Shown: positions 35,098 through 43,964 of the stretch, piece after piece
How positions within the stretch are numbered: position 1 is the first letter of the stretch
Layout of the letters: every line of letters starts with the position of its first letter
Source of the DNA: an uncultured Thermomicrobiaceae bacterium
GTDB taxonomy: Bacteria; Chloroflexota; Chloroflexia; Thermomicrobiales; Thermomicrobiaceae
DNA length: 64,000 nt
Assembly (NCBI GenBank): GCA_938082375.1
Contig: CALKCJ010000001.1
Span: 62,001-126,000, forward strand
Direction of reading: 5' to 3'
The notes under the pieces: model-generated
Told to the model about the DNA's origin: nothing
The model's input: only the letters and a program-made list of their open reading frames with translations
The model's database searches: none
Translations under genes and position numbers: made by a program

Positions 35098-36786
35098 ATG
35101 GCGAAGATGTATCCGCCACACCCCGCCTATTGCCGCTTCGAAAGCGATGCCGAGCGTGTGCTCTACCACGAGTTGAAGCAGCAGCTCCCCGATAGCTTCG
35201 TCGCAATGCACGGCGTCCCAATCCTGTTGCGCCCGGGCGAGCGCAAGGAGCTCAACTGCGAGATCGACTTCGTCGTCATCGACCCTGACCGTGGAGTCCT
35301 CGTCCTTGAGGTCAAAGGCGGCGGGGTCTCACGCGACTCGCGCACCGGCCAGTGGCACTCCATCGACGCCGACGGGAACAAGCACGAGATCGACGACCCG
35401 TTCCAACAAGCGCAGCGGAACCGGTATGCTCTCGTAGAAAAGCTGAAGGAAGCGCCGCGCACGACAACGTTCAAATACCGCATCCGGCATGCGGTCGCCT
35501 TTCGTGATATCACCGTCGGTAACCGGTACCTGGGGCCGGGCTCGGATCCCGATATCGTGATCGATGGCCCGGCGCTCCAGAACCTGCCCAGAGCCGTCGA
35601 GCGCGCCCTTGGCACGCCGGCAGCAGACGCCCGCATCGGGCCGCTGGCTCTCGATGCCCTTATTCAAGCCCTGAGCCCTGGCATCGACGTCCGCCGTCCC
35701 AGTCTCGGCTCCGCTCTGCGTCAGACCGAGAGCTTGATTGTCCAGTTGACGGAGACACAATACCGGATTTTGAGCCTGCTCGGCCGGCAGCGCCGGGCCA
35801 AGATCGCCGGATGCGCTGGCTCGGGCAAGACCATGCTCGCGATCGAGAAGGCTCGCCGGCTCACCGAGCAGGGCTTGAGCGTGCTGCTGACCTGCTTCAA
35901 CGCGAACCTGGCAAACTGGATGCGGTATAACTTCTCACCCAGGGAAATCTACGGCTGGCCGTCCGACTCGACCGACTACCACCTCGTCGTGCTGCATTTC
36001 CACGAGCTGGCTCGGCGGCTCTGTACCCGTGCAAACATACCCTTTCCCGAACCATCTGAATGGGACTCGCAGGCAGCGGCAACGCGCTTCTACCGCGAGG
36101 AAGCGCCCGACCTGATGCTGGAGGCGCTCGATCGCGTTCCCGATCGTTTCGACGCAGTCATCGTGGACGAAGCACAGGACTTCGCGGACGAGTGGTGGGT
36201 AACCCTGCTCGCGCTGCTTGCCGATCCCGACCAGGGCATTCTCTACGCCTTCTACGATAACAACCAGCTCCTCTACCAGCAGGACGTCAGTATCCCAATC
36301 GAGGGCGAGCCTTACGTCCTCAGTGAGAATATCCGCAACACGCAGCAGATCTTTCAAGCGTTCAGCCCGTACTATCGAGGATCGGAGCCACCCGTCTGCC
36401 TCGGCCCAGACGGGCCAAAAGTCGAGCAGATTTCGCTCCGCGACACCGATCTACCCACCGCTCTCCGGAGGACGTTCGAGTACCTCTTTGAGGAAGAGCA
36501 GATCGCGCTCAGCGACGTCGTGGTCTTGACACCCGTGCGCAAGGAGAGTCGGCTCAACACGCTGGAGAGAGTCGGCAAGTGGCGACTCTCGTGGGATCGG
36601 AGCGGCAGTCAACCGGATCGTGTCCAGGTCTCGACCATCCACGCGTTCAAAGGGTTGGAGAAGCCTGTTGTCATTCTCACCGAGCTCGACCGGGCCTATC
36701 CCGGAAACGTCAAGCAACTCCTCTACGTCGGCCTGTCACGAGCCCGCTCGCACCTAATTTTGCTCGGCGACCTGCCTGTTTTGTAG
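35098..36786 (+). CDS. NERD nuclease domain fused to a UvrD/Rep-like helicase
   Basis: The 562-residue product begins with a NERD (nuclease-related) domain. The active-site-like pattern E55-x-D57 and EVK at 71-73 (NCEIDFVVID, LVLEVKGG) resembles the PD-(D/E)xK nuclease core. From about 220 a superfamily 1 helicase follows: Walker A GCAGSGKT at 238-245, Walker B VDEAQD at 356-361, VSTIHAFKGLE and YVGLSRAR near the end. The helicase part is shorter than full UvrD, as in other NERD helicases. A role in DNA repair or phage defence is plausible but unproven. GGGAGG precedes the ATG by six bases. It has no partner genes nearby. Confidence 0.9.
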   Translation: MAKMYPPHPAYCRFESDAERVLYHELKQQLPDSFVAMHGVPILLRPGERKELNCEIDFVVIDPDRGVLVLEVKGGGVSRDSRTGQWHSIDADGNKHEIDDPFQQAQRNRYALVEKLKEAPRTTTFKYRIRHAVAFRDITVGNRYLGPGSDPDIVIDGPALQNLPRAVERALGTPAADARIGPLALDALIQALSPGIDVRRPSLGSALRQTESLIVQLTETQYRILSLLGRQRRAKIAGCAGSGKTMLAIEKARRLTEQGLSVLLTCFNANLANWMRYNFSPREIYGWPSDSTDYHLVVLHFHELARRLCTRANIPFPEPSEWDSQAAATRFYREEAPDLMLEALDRVPDRFDAVIVDEAQDFADEWWVTLLALLADPDQGILYAFYDNNQLLYQQDVSIPIEGEPYVLSENIRNTQQIFQAFSPYYRGSEPPVCLGPDGPKVEQISLRDTDLPTALRRTFEYLFEEEQIALSDVVVLTPVRKESRLNTLERVGKWRLSWDRSGSQPDRVQVSTIHAFKGLEKPVVILTELDRAYPGNVKQLLYVGLSRARSHLILLGDLPVL

Positions 36787-36874
36787 AAGTGTTAGCGCAG
36801 AAAAGCGCTGCATCTCCTCGAGTGGGTACGTGCTGGCTGGTACAGCTCCGTCGCTAAGAGGAAACGCGATGGGT

Positions 36875-36903
36875 TTGACATTCAGGATAACGTGCCGGAT
36901 CGT
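36875..36903 (+). promoter_or_regulatory. Possible promoter of the sugar-acid dehydratase gene
   Basis: A perfect TTGACA (36875-36880) is followed after 17 bases by GATCGT, a weak -10. It lies about 130 bases before the GTG start at 37035. An AGCGC/GCGCT stem at about 36793-36808 lies upstream. Confidence 0.35.
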
Positions 36904-37034
36904 GAGGGGCGTGCTCGACGAGCGATCATGTTTCGCCTGGCCCGAGCCTGAGCCACCAATGGGAATGACTGCGATAGGTTAGAGCAAGAGACCGAGGTCA
37001 CCGCGCTCCATATCGCTGTGAAGGAGGTGGCAGC

Positions 37035-38195
37035 GTGAAGATCACCGCGGTCAAGGGATTCCCGGTACGCTGCGGACACCGCAACATCTTTATTGTGAAA
37101 GTCGAGACCGACGCTGGCATCGCTGGCCTCGGTGAGGGCGGCATGTCCGGGCGCGAGCTGGCCATGCAGGGCGCTCTCGAGCACTACGCCCGCGTGCTGG
37201 TCGGCATGGATCCCCGCCGCATCGAGCACATCTGGCAGCGGCTGTACCGCAGCCAGTACTTCGAGGGCGGCAAGATCTTCGGTGCGGTCATCTCCGCCAT
37301 CGACATCGCACTCTGGGACATCCTCGGCCAGGCGCTCGGCGTGCCGGTCTACCAGCTCCTCGGCGGCGCCTGCCGCAACCGCATCCAGTGCTTCGTCACG
37401 CCCGGCGCGCTCACCGGCCCAGAATGTGTCGAGCGAGCCACGGCGGCCGTCGCCCAGGGCTGGCGCTCGCTCCGGTTCACCACCGGCATGGCCGAGCCCG
37501 GCTGGAGCGGCGGCCACGGCTCGGTCTACGAGCCGCTCGAGTCGATCGAACTGGCGGCCCACTGGATTCGGGAAGTGCGCAAGGCCGTCGGGCCAGGGAT
37601 CGCGCTCAGCATCGACTTCCACCACCGGCTCACGGTGGCCGAAGCCGCCCTCTTCTGCCAGAAGGTCGAGGACGTGGGCCTGCTGTTCCTCGAAGAGCCG
37701 ATCCGTGCTCAGAACCCGAAGGCCTACCGGCAGCTCCGCGAGATGACTCGAATCCCCTTCGCCATCGGCGAAGAGTTTTCGAGCAAGTGGGAGTTCCTGC
37801 CTTTCATCGAGGACGGGCTGCTGAACTACGCCCGCATCGATGTCTGCAACGTGGGCGGCTTGACTGAAGCAAAGAAGATCGCTGGCTGGTGCGAGGCCCA
37901 CTACATCGACGTGATGCCCCACAACCCGCTGGGCCCAGTCTCGACTGCCGCCTGCCTTCACCTGTGCGCGTCGATCAGCAACTTCGCCCAGCTCGAGTAC
38001 TTGCGCCAGGTGGCCGAGCAGTACCCGCACGACCTGTTTCCGTCTTTCCCGACCATCTCAGGCGACAGCTTCCCGCTGCCGGACGTCCCAGGGCTCGGCG
38101 TGAGCTTCGACGAAGAGGCAGCAGCGCGCTATGCCTTCGAGTTCTGGGAGGCTCCCCACTGGTACCGACGCGACGGATCCGTCACCAACTGGTGA
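37035..38195 (+). CDS. Enolase-superfamily sugar-acid dehydratase, D-galactonate dehydratase-like
   Basis: The 386-residue protein belongs to the mandelate racemase group of the enolase superfamily, which abstracts the proton alpha to a carboxylate. Its residues match the D-galactonate dehydratase (DgoD) pattern. Metal ligands are D194 (in IDFHHRL, with catalytic H196), E220 (LFLEEPI) and E246 (GEEFSSKW). The general acid/base is H296 (MPHNPLGP), and E321 follows. Dehydration of an aldonate would give a 2-keto-3-deoxy sugar acid. AAGGAGGT lies six bases before the GTG. It heads the sugar-acid island, transcribed alone and converging on the ManD-like gene. Exact substrate is uncertain. Confidence 0.85.
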   Translation: MKITAVKGFPVRCGHRNIFIVKVETDAGIAGLGEGGMSGRELAMQGALEHYARVLVGMDPRRIEHIWQRLYRSQYFEGGKIFGAVISAIDIALWDILGQALGVPVYQLLGGACRNRIQCFVTPGALTGPECVERATAAVAQGWRSLRFTTGMAEPGWSGGHGSVYEPLESIELAAHWIREVRKAVGPGIALSIDFHHRLTVAEAALFCQKVEDVGLLFLEEPIRAQNPKAYRQLREMTRIPFAIGEEFSSKWEFLPFIEDGLLNYARIDVCNVGGLTEAKKIAGWCEAHYIDVMPHNPLGPVSTAACLHLCASISNFAQLEYLRQVAEQYPHDLFPSFPTISGDSFPLPDVPGLGVSFDEEAAARYAFEFWEAPHWYRRDGSVTNW

Positions 38196-38280
38196 CCTGC
38201 TTGCGCTACGGCCGTGACCCTAGGTCGGCATCGCGTGGTGCCAAATCGACTGGCAGGGGGCGCACTCGTTTCCGCCCAGA

Positions 38281-39549
38281 TCACGGCCGGACGACGGTTC
38301 CGTCTAGGCGCCGGACAGGTGCCCAGCCGCCGTTCAGCGGGTGCTCGGGGAACGGGTACTTGGCCGCCAGCCCCTCATCGATGTCGATCCCCAGCCCGGG
38401 CTTGTCGTTGGCCCAGAGCATCCCGTCTCGGATCTCCGGGCATCCGGGGAAGACCTCGCGCGTCCGCTCGCCAAAGACATGCTGCTCCTGGATGCCGAAG
38501 TTGTAGCAGGCCAAATCCAGGTGCAGGTTGGCCGCATGACCGACTGGTGACACATCGCCCGGCCCGTGCCAAGCAGTGCGCACGCCGAAGAACTCGCAGA
38601 ATGCCGCCAGCTTGCGCGCCATGCTCAGCCCACCGATGTCCGAGAGGTGCACCCGGATGAAGTCGATCAACCGATCCCGGATCAAGGGTACGTACTCAGC
38701 CGGGTTGACGAACAGCTCACCCATCGCGATCGGTGTCGATGTCTGCTGCCTGAGGATACGGAAATACTCGATGTCCTCTGGAGCGAAGGGGTCTTCAAGG
38801 AAGAAGAGGCGATACGGCTCGAGCTCCTTCGCGAGCTGGATCGCTTGGATTGGTGGGACTCGCTCGTGCACATCGTGCAGTAGCTCCACCTCCTCGCCCA
38901 GCCGGCTCCGCAGGTACTCGAAGAGCCGAGGCACCAGCCGGCAGTAGGTACTCGGTTCCCAGACCTCGCGCTCCCCGCCGTCACCGCGCACGCCGTAGGT
39001 GGCCTGGCCGGGAACGGCAACCTGGCAGCGGATGTACCGGTACCCCTGCTCCAGGTAGCGATGAACCTCTTCCTCGACTTCCTGGAAATCTCTCCCGCTC
39101 GCATGGGCATACAGTGCCGCTGCCTTTCGGCAACGGCCTCCGAAGAGCTGGTAGAGCGGCATGTTGGCGAGCTTTCCCTTGATGTCCCACAGCGCCATGT
39201 CGATGCCGGAGAGCGCATTGTTCAGCACCGGCCCGCTGCGCCAGTAAGAGCTGACGTACGCCCCTTGCCAGATGTCTTCGATGTCGTTGGGGTCACGGCC
39301 GACAACGAACGGCTTGAGATACTGCTCGATCGCAGCGACGACGGCCAGCGGCCGCTGAGTGAAGGTCGCACATCCGAGCCCGTAGAGCCCCGGCTCGCTG
39401 GTCTCGACCTTGACGACCACCAGCCGGATGCCGTCGGGAGCGGTGCAAATCGCCCTCACATTGGTGATCCTGATGCGCGGCATCCCTCGAGTCGGCTCCC
39501 ACGGCGGGGCTGTCGGGGACATCGGCGCTCGACTCGGCGTCGCTTCCAT
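38281..39549 (-). CDS. D-mannonate dehydratase of the enolase superfamily (ManD/RspA type)
   Basis: The 422-residue protein has the ManD pattern. It shows RCQVAVPGQATYG (the Arg and Tyr of the catalytic loop), LLHDVHERV (metal Asp and catalytic His), FFLEDPF and AMGELF (metal Glu), and TAWHGPGDVSPVGHAAN with the second catalytic histidine. ManD enzymes dehydrate D-mannonate, and some members D-gluconate, to 2-keto-3-deoxygluconate. GGGGAGGAG lies before the ATG at 39549. It is downstream of the oppF-like ATPase gene and transcribed toward the galactonate dehydratase-like gene. A short N-terminal extension of ~25 residues precedes the domain. Substrate choice between mannonate and gluconate cannot be read from sequence. 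Confidence 0.88.
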   Translation of the reverse strand: MEATPSRAPMSPTAPPWEPTRGMPRIRITNVRAICTAPDGIRLVVVKVETSEPGLYGLGCATFTQRPLAVVAAIEQYLKPFVVGRDPNDIEDIWQGAYVSSYWRSGPVLNNALSGIDMALWDIKGKLANMPLYQLFGGRCRKAAALYAHASGRDFQEVEEEVHRYLEQGYRYIRCQVAVPGQATYGVRGDGGEREVWEPSTYCRLVPRLFEYLRSRLGEEVELLHDVHERVPPIQAIQLAKELEPYRLFFLEDPFAPEDIEYFRILRQQTSTPIAMGELFVNPAEYVPLIRDRLIDFIRVHLSDIGGLSMARKLAAFCEFFGVRTAWHGPGDVSPVGHAANLHLDLACYNFGIQEQHVFGERTREVFPGCPEIRDGMLWANDKPGLGIDIDEGLAAKYPFPEHPLNGGWAPVRRLDGTVVRP

Positions 39550-39705
39550 CAGACTCCTCCCCTTCCTACACACGGCCTGGTCTAGGGAACCCACGTGTCA
39601 TCGAGCGACGGTTGTACGGCGAGCGCTCCTGAGAACGGGTACACCGCTATCCCACCGTCGCCACTGCGGCCATGCCGACCGCATGCGGCAGTCGATCACT
39701 GGCAG

Positions 39706-40779
39706 TCAGTTTGTCTCGCCATCCAGCGCGGACTCCGTCGCTGCCGCCTGCTGACGATGGCCGTTCGCGAAGATCGTCACCAACTCCTCCGCTTGGAGGG
39801 CTGGCGCCTCCCGGTACAAGTAGCACGCCGTCACTCGGCGGCCACTGGTCTGGAACAATGGCGGCGCCTCTTGGACGCAGAGCGGCATCGCATAGGGGCA
39901 GCGTTGTTGGAATTTGCAGTACGACACGCTGGTCGGCGCCAACTCCGCCACAGGACGGCCCAGCACACGCTCTCCTTGCCACGCTCGGTCTGGGTTCGGG
40001 AGCGGGATCGACCCGACCAACAGGCGGGTGTAGGGATGCTGCGGATCGCGCACCACCTGCTCGACATCGCCCGCTTCAACCACCGAGCCACGGTAGAGGA
40101 CGATGATGTCCTGGCTCACCTGGTAGGCCGTGGTGAGGTCATGGGTGATGTAGATCAGTGAGATCCCGAACTCCTCGTTGAGTTTGAGGAGGCTCCCTAA
40201 GATCGTCGCGCGCAGGGAGGCATCGACCATCGAAACCGGCTCGTCGGCGATAATCAGGCGGGGCCGGAGCAACAACGCGCGGGCAACCATGATGCGCTGG
40301 CGCTGTCCCCCGCTGAGCTGATGCGGGTAGCGCCCCAAAGTCTCCTCAGGACGCAGCCCGACAGCGTGCAACGCTTCTTCGACCATCGCCCGGCGCTCGC
40401 GGCGGCTCTGGGCGAGCCCGAAATTCTTGATGGGCAGCTCCAGAACGTGATCGACCTTGTAGAAGGGGTTGTACACCTCGAACGGATCCTGGAAGACCGC
40501 TTGCACATCGCGCAAGAAGGAGCGGCGCTCCTCGCCGGAGAGCTTTTGGAGATCCTTCCCTCGATAGAGGATCTCCCCCGTGGTCGGCGTCACCAGCCCA
40601 AGGAGGAGACGCGCCAGCGTGGTCTTGCCACTGCCACTCTCTCCCACGATCGCCGTGATGCGCGGCACCTCTCCGCTCACCTGGAAGGAAAAGTTCTCAA
40701 GAGCCACCGTCTGCGTCTTGCGGAGCAGGCCACCGCCGAAGACTTTAGTGACGTGCCGGGCTTCAAGCAGCGCACTCAT
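39706..40779 (-). CDS. Opp/Dpp-type ABC transporter ATP-binding protein (OppF-like)
   Basis: The 357-residue ATPase has Walker A GESGSGKTT near 45-53, signature LSGGQRQRIMVARAL, Walker B LIIADEPVSMVD (methionine where serine is more usual) and the switch histidine in YITHDL. A C-terminal oligopeptide-type domain contains CKFQQRCPYAMPLC plus a later cysteine, the [4Fe-4S]-binding motif known in this class. It pairs with the OppD-like ATPase directly upstream. With the permeases at 44-46 kb it should drive uptake of the sugar-acid oligomer. Confidence 0.94.
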   Translation of the reverse strand: MSALLEARHVTKVFGGGLLRKTQTVALENFSFQVSGEVPRITAIVGESGSGKTTLARLLLGLVTPTTGEILYRGKDLQKLSGEERRSFLRDVQAVFQDPFEVYNPFYKVDHVLELPIKNFGLAQSRRERRAMVEEALHAVGLRPEETLGRYPHQLSGGQRQRIMVARALLLRPRLIIADEPVSMVDASLRATILGSLLKLNEEFGISLIYITHDLTTAYQVSQDIIVLYRGSVVEAGDVEQVVRDPQHPYTRLLVGSIPLPNPDRAWQGERVLGRPVAELAPTSVSYCKFQQRCPYAMPLCVQEAPPLFQTSGRRVTACYLYREAPALQAEELVTIFANGHRQQAAATESALDGETN

Positions 40780-40788
40780 ACCACCACC

Positions 40789-41742
40789 CTAGTGCAAGTG
40801 ACACGCTACCCAGTGTCCAGGCCGAATCTCCTGTAGCTTCGGCTCCTCGGTGCGGCATCGTTCCATTGCGAACGGGCAACGCGGATGGAATGGGCACCCA
40901 GGCGGAGGGTTCAATAACGAGGGTGGGAGGCCGGGGATGCCACGCAGGTCACCTTTCCCATCGAGCGACGGCAAGCTTGCGATCAGGAGCTGAGTATACG
41001 GATGCAATGGCTCCCGAAACAGTTCTCGAGTGGGGGCGATCTCGACCAGCTTGCCGGCGTACATCACGCCGATACGGTCGACGGTCTGAGCCATCAAGCC
41101 CATGTCATGCCCGATCAACAACACCGAGGCGCCGAGTTCTTCTTGAACCCGGCGCAGTGTGTCGATGACCTGCCACTGCACGACGACATCGAGCGCGCTC
41201 GTCGGCTCGTCCGCCACAATGACCTGCGGCTCCAAACTGATTGCAATGGCGATGCACACCCGCTGCTTCATCCCGCCGCTCAGTTCGTGGGGAAACATGT
41301 CGCCCACTTCGGGCCGCAGGCCGACTCGCTGGAGCAGCTCTGCCACGTAGCGGTCGAGCTCGCTCCGTGACATCTGCACGCCATGGTCGCGCAGAGCCAA
41401 GGAAATCTGCTCCCGGATCCGCTTCACCGGGTTGAGCGAGTTCATGGCCCCCTGCGCGACCAGCGCTATCCGTGCCAAGCGCAGGCGACGCATCTCTTCC
41501 TCATCGAGGGTCAGCAGGTTGAGTCCGTCGAGGAAGACCGCACCCCCTTCGATGCGACCAGGCGGTCGGATTAGTCGGAGTAACGCCAGCGCGATCGTCG
41601 ATTTGCCACTACCCGACTCGCCAACCAGTCCGAAGCGCTCGCCGGGCTTGAGAGAAAACGTCACGCCGTTCACCGCCTTAACAGGGCCGGCCTCGGTGTG
41701 ATAGTAAACTCGCAAGTCCTCGACCCGGAGCACATCAGTCAT
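40789..41742 (-). CDS. Opp/Dpp-type ABC transporter ATP-binding protein (OppD-like)
   Basis: The 317-residue ATPase carries GESGSGKSTIALALLR (Walker A), ELSGGMKQRVCIAIAI (signature), VIVADEPTSALDVVV (Walker B) and LIGHDMGLMAQ (switch histidine). The C-terminal region PGCPFHPRCPFAMERC is the cysteine cluster typical of Opp ATPases. I use the ATG at 41742 with GGAGGAG upstream. It is first of the minus-strand oppD-oppF unit and divergent from the binding-protein gene, sharing the 215-base control region. Confidence 0.95.
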   Translation of the reverse strand: MTDVLRVEDLRVYYHTEAGPVKAVNGVTFSLKPGERFGLVGESGSGKSTIALALLRLIRPPGRIEGGAVFLDGLNLLTLDEEEMRRLRLARIALVAQGAMNSLNPVKRIREQISLALRDHGVQMSRSELDRYVAELLQRVGLRPEVGDMFPHELSGGMKQRVCIAIAISLEPQVIVADEPTSALDVVVQWQVIDTLRRVQEELGASVLLIGHDMGLMAQTVDRIGVMYAGKLVEIAPTRELFREPLHPYTQLLIASLPSLDGKGDLRGIPGLPPSLLNPPPGCPFHPRCPFAMERCRTEEPKLQEIRPGHWVACHLH

Positions 41743-41792
41743 TCGCTGGCTCTCCTCCCTCGTGGTCGATGCCTCGACAGCGAAATGCGTGC

Positions 41793-41822
41793 TTGACAGC
41801 ACGGAGAGCTCAAGGCTACACT
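41793..41822 (+). promoter_or_regulatory. Promoter of the binding-protein/permease operon
   Basis: TTGACA (41793-41798) and TACACT (41817-41822) with an 18-base spacer. The gene starts at 41958, leaving a leader of about 125 bases. The opposite strand carries TATGAT near 41850, perhaps the oppD promoter. Confidence 0.6.
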
Positions 41823-41957
41823 AAAAGCGCGAGGTCACAAGATCATCATACAACACAATACTGCCCACAGTCGGAGGTGAGCGGCATACCTAGGTGATTG
41901 GGGCTATCGGGCGAGCCCTCGGGTCAGACCCAAGGGCGGTACGGTGAGGAGGAGGCA

Positions 41958-43823
41958 GTGACTGACAGGTTCTCTGCCAAGCTTACGCGGCGTGACCTCT
42001 TGCGGGCCAGCCTAATTATGGCCGGGGCTTCGGCTCTCCTGGCCGCCTGCCGCCGTGAGGCGGCTACTCCCTCACCAGGCGTAGCGACTCCCGCCCCGGG
42101 CGCAGCAACGCCCGGCGCCGTCGCGACGCCTACAGTAGTCGCCAGTCCCGCACCGGCCGGTCGGTTGAAGGAAGTGCCCCGCAACCGCACACTGATCCTT
42201 CGCTGGGGCGGGCAGGAAGGGCGTCACGTCGACTGGGAGCTCTGGAACGGCTACGCCATCGGCGCCAACCATCAGAATGGTCTGGGCATCCTGTATGAAC
42301 CGCTGGCCTACTACTCCGCTTTCGCCGACAAGTGGTATCCCTGGCTGGCGGAAAGCTGGGAGTACAACCGGGACTTCACCGAGCTGACCATCAAGACCCG
42401 TGCCGGGATCACCTGGAGCGATGGGACACCGTTCTCCGCGCAAGACGTGGCGTTCACCCTCAACTCGCTGCGCGACCTCGGTCCAAAAGTGCGGTGGGGC
42501 GTCGATGTGCAGCAGTTTGTGGAGGAGGCAACCGCCGAAAACGACACGCTGGTGCGCGTGAAATTCAAAGTTCCGGCGCCGCGTTTCTTCTACTTCATGA
42601 CCTATAAGTACGACATCGGCGTCTATATCGTTCCCAAGCACATCTTCGAGGGTCAGGACTGGACGACCTTCACCGCCTACGACCTGGATAAGGGCTGGCC
42701 GGTCACGACCGGGCCGTGGAAAGTCGTCTTCTCATCGCCCGAGCAGAAGGTGATCGATCTCCGCGAGGACGAATGGTGGGCCGTCAAGCAGGGACTCGTC
42801 CGCCAGAAGCCGCGGGTTGAGCGCGTCATCTATCTCCCGTTCACCCAGGAGACCCAGGTAGCCCAGCAGTTGATCGCCAACGAGATCGACTGCTCGCTCG
42901 ACTTACGGCCGCTGACCATGGAGACGATTCTCGCCCAAAACCCAGCCATCATTACGCACACCTTCAAGGATCCCCCATATGGCTACGAGGACTGGTGGCC
43001 CACGTCCCTCTACGTGAATAACGAGCGGGAGCCGTACAACGACAAGGACGTCCGCTGGGCGCTGAGCTACTTCATCGACCGCAAGCAGCTCATCGAGGTG
43101 GCCCTCGGCGGTGCAGGCGAGCCAGCCGTCCTGCCGATGCCCACCTATCCAGGCCTGTTGCCCTTCTTCGACGCCGTCCAGGATCTTCTCCAACAATACC
43201 CGACGAACGAGTTCAACCCGGCGAAGGGTGCCGCGCTGCTCCAAGGCAAGGGCTGGCAGAAGAACGCCCAGGGGTTCTGGGAGAAGAACGGCAAAGTCCT
43301 CGACGTGCCGATCGAGAGCTTTACAGTGATGGCCGATATCGGCCCGGTGATCGCCGAGATGCTGCGGCGCCAGGGCGTCCAGTCGTCTTATGCCATGCCG
43401 CCTGACTTCTTCGACCGCTTCGGCAAGGGCGATTACAACGCATCGCTCTTCGGCCATGGCGGGAGCATCGGCGTCGATCCCTACTTCACGCTGCGTCTTT
43501 ACCAGTCGGTGACGGAGGCGGTGCCTGGTGGCCACCAGGTCAACTTCTCGCGCTGGCACAACGACCAGTTCGACAAGATCGTCGACGAGATGGCCGTCAC
43601 GCCGCCAGAGCAGACCGACAAGATCATGGATCAGTGGCGTCGGGCTATGGAGATCTGGCTCCCGGAGCTGCCGGACATCCCGATCCAGAAGTGGTTCCAC
43701 CGGATCCCGATGAACACGACCTACTGGAAGAACTGGCCGACCCGCGACAACCCGTATGTCAATGGTGCCTTCTGGCACCTGACGTTCCAGCTCATTCTCA
43801 ACGAACTAGAACCGACTCAGTAG
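41958..43823 (+). CDS. Extracellular solute-binding lipoprotein of an Opp/Dpp-type ABC importer
   Basis: The 621-residue SBP (family 5) starts with a twin-arginine-like TRRDLLRAS (10-18), a hydrophobic helix and the lipobox LLAAC, with Cys31 as the lipid anchor. A threonine/alanine/proline-rich linker (about 35-65) holds the domain off the membrane. The body has the family signatures (GWPVTTGPWK, DVRWALSYFIDRKQLIEVALGG). In thermophiles such proteins often bind oligosaccharides rather than peptides. Placed among uronate genes, it probably binds a uronate-containing oligomer; that is inference. GAGGAGGAGG lies just before the GTG start. Confidence 0.93.
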   Translation: MTDRFSAKLTRRDLLRASLIMAGASALLAACRREAATPSPGVATPAPGAATPGAVATPTVVASPAPAGRLKEVPRNRTLILRWGGQEGRHVDWELWNGYAIGANHQNGLGILYEPLAYYSAFADKWYPWLAESWEYNRDFTELTIKTRAGITWSDGTPFSAQDVAFTLNSLRDLGPKVRWGVDVQQFVEEATAENDTLVRVKFKVPAPRFFYFMTYKYDIGVYIVPKHIFEGQDWTTFTAYDLDKGWPVTTGPWKVVFSSPEQKVIDLREDEWWAVKQGLVRQKPRVERVIYLPFTQETQVAQQLIANEIDCSLDLRPLTMETILAQNPAIITHTFKDPPYGYEDWWPTSLYVNNEREPYNDKDVRWALSYFIDRKQLIEVALGGAGEPAVLPMPTYPGLLPFFDAVQDLLQQYPTNEFNPAKGAALLQGKGWQKNAQGFWEKNGKVLDVPIESFTVMADIGPVIAEMLRRQGVQSSYAMPPDFFDRFGKGDYNASLFGHGGSIGVDPYFTLRLYQSVTEAVPGGHQVNFSRWHNDQFDKIVDEMAVTPPEQTDKIMDQWRRAMEIWLPELPDIPIQKWFHRIPMNTTYWKNWPTRDNPYVNGAFWHLTFQLILNELEPTQ

Positions 43824-43964
43824 CTGGGAGCGTGGACGAAATCGTTCGGAAGGAACGACTCACACGTCATCTTCTGCAGAGAGTGCGAGAACAACGGAGC
43901 GGCGGCGAGTGCTCACGGCCTCTGAGAGCCGGTGGGTTGGGTCGCCCCTGGGGTAGGGTAAGCG

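Noticed and set aside
33889-36786. Genomic island integrated at tRNA-Asp
   Set aside because: No integrase, no repeat of the tRNA 3' end and no composition shift could be seen.
36882-38030. 382-codon minus-strand frame across the DgoD-like gene
   Set aside because: Antisense shadow of a gene with all enolase-superfamily active-site residues.
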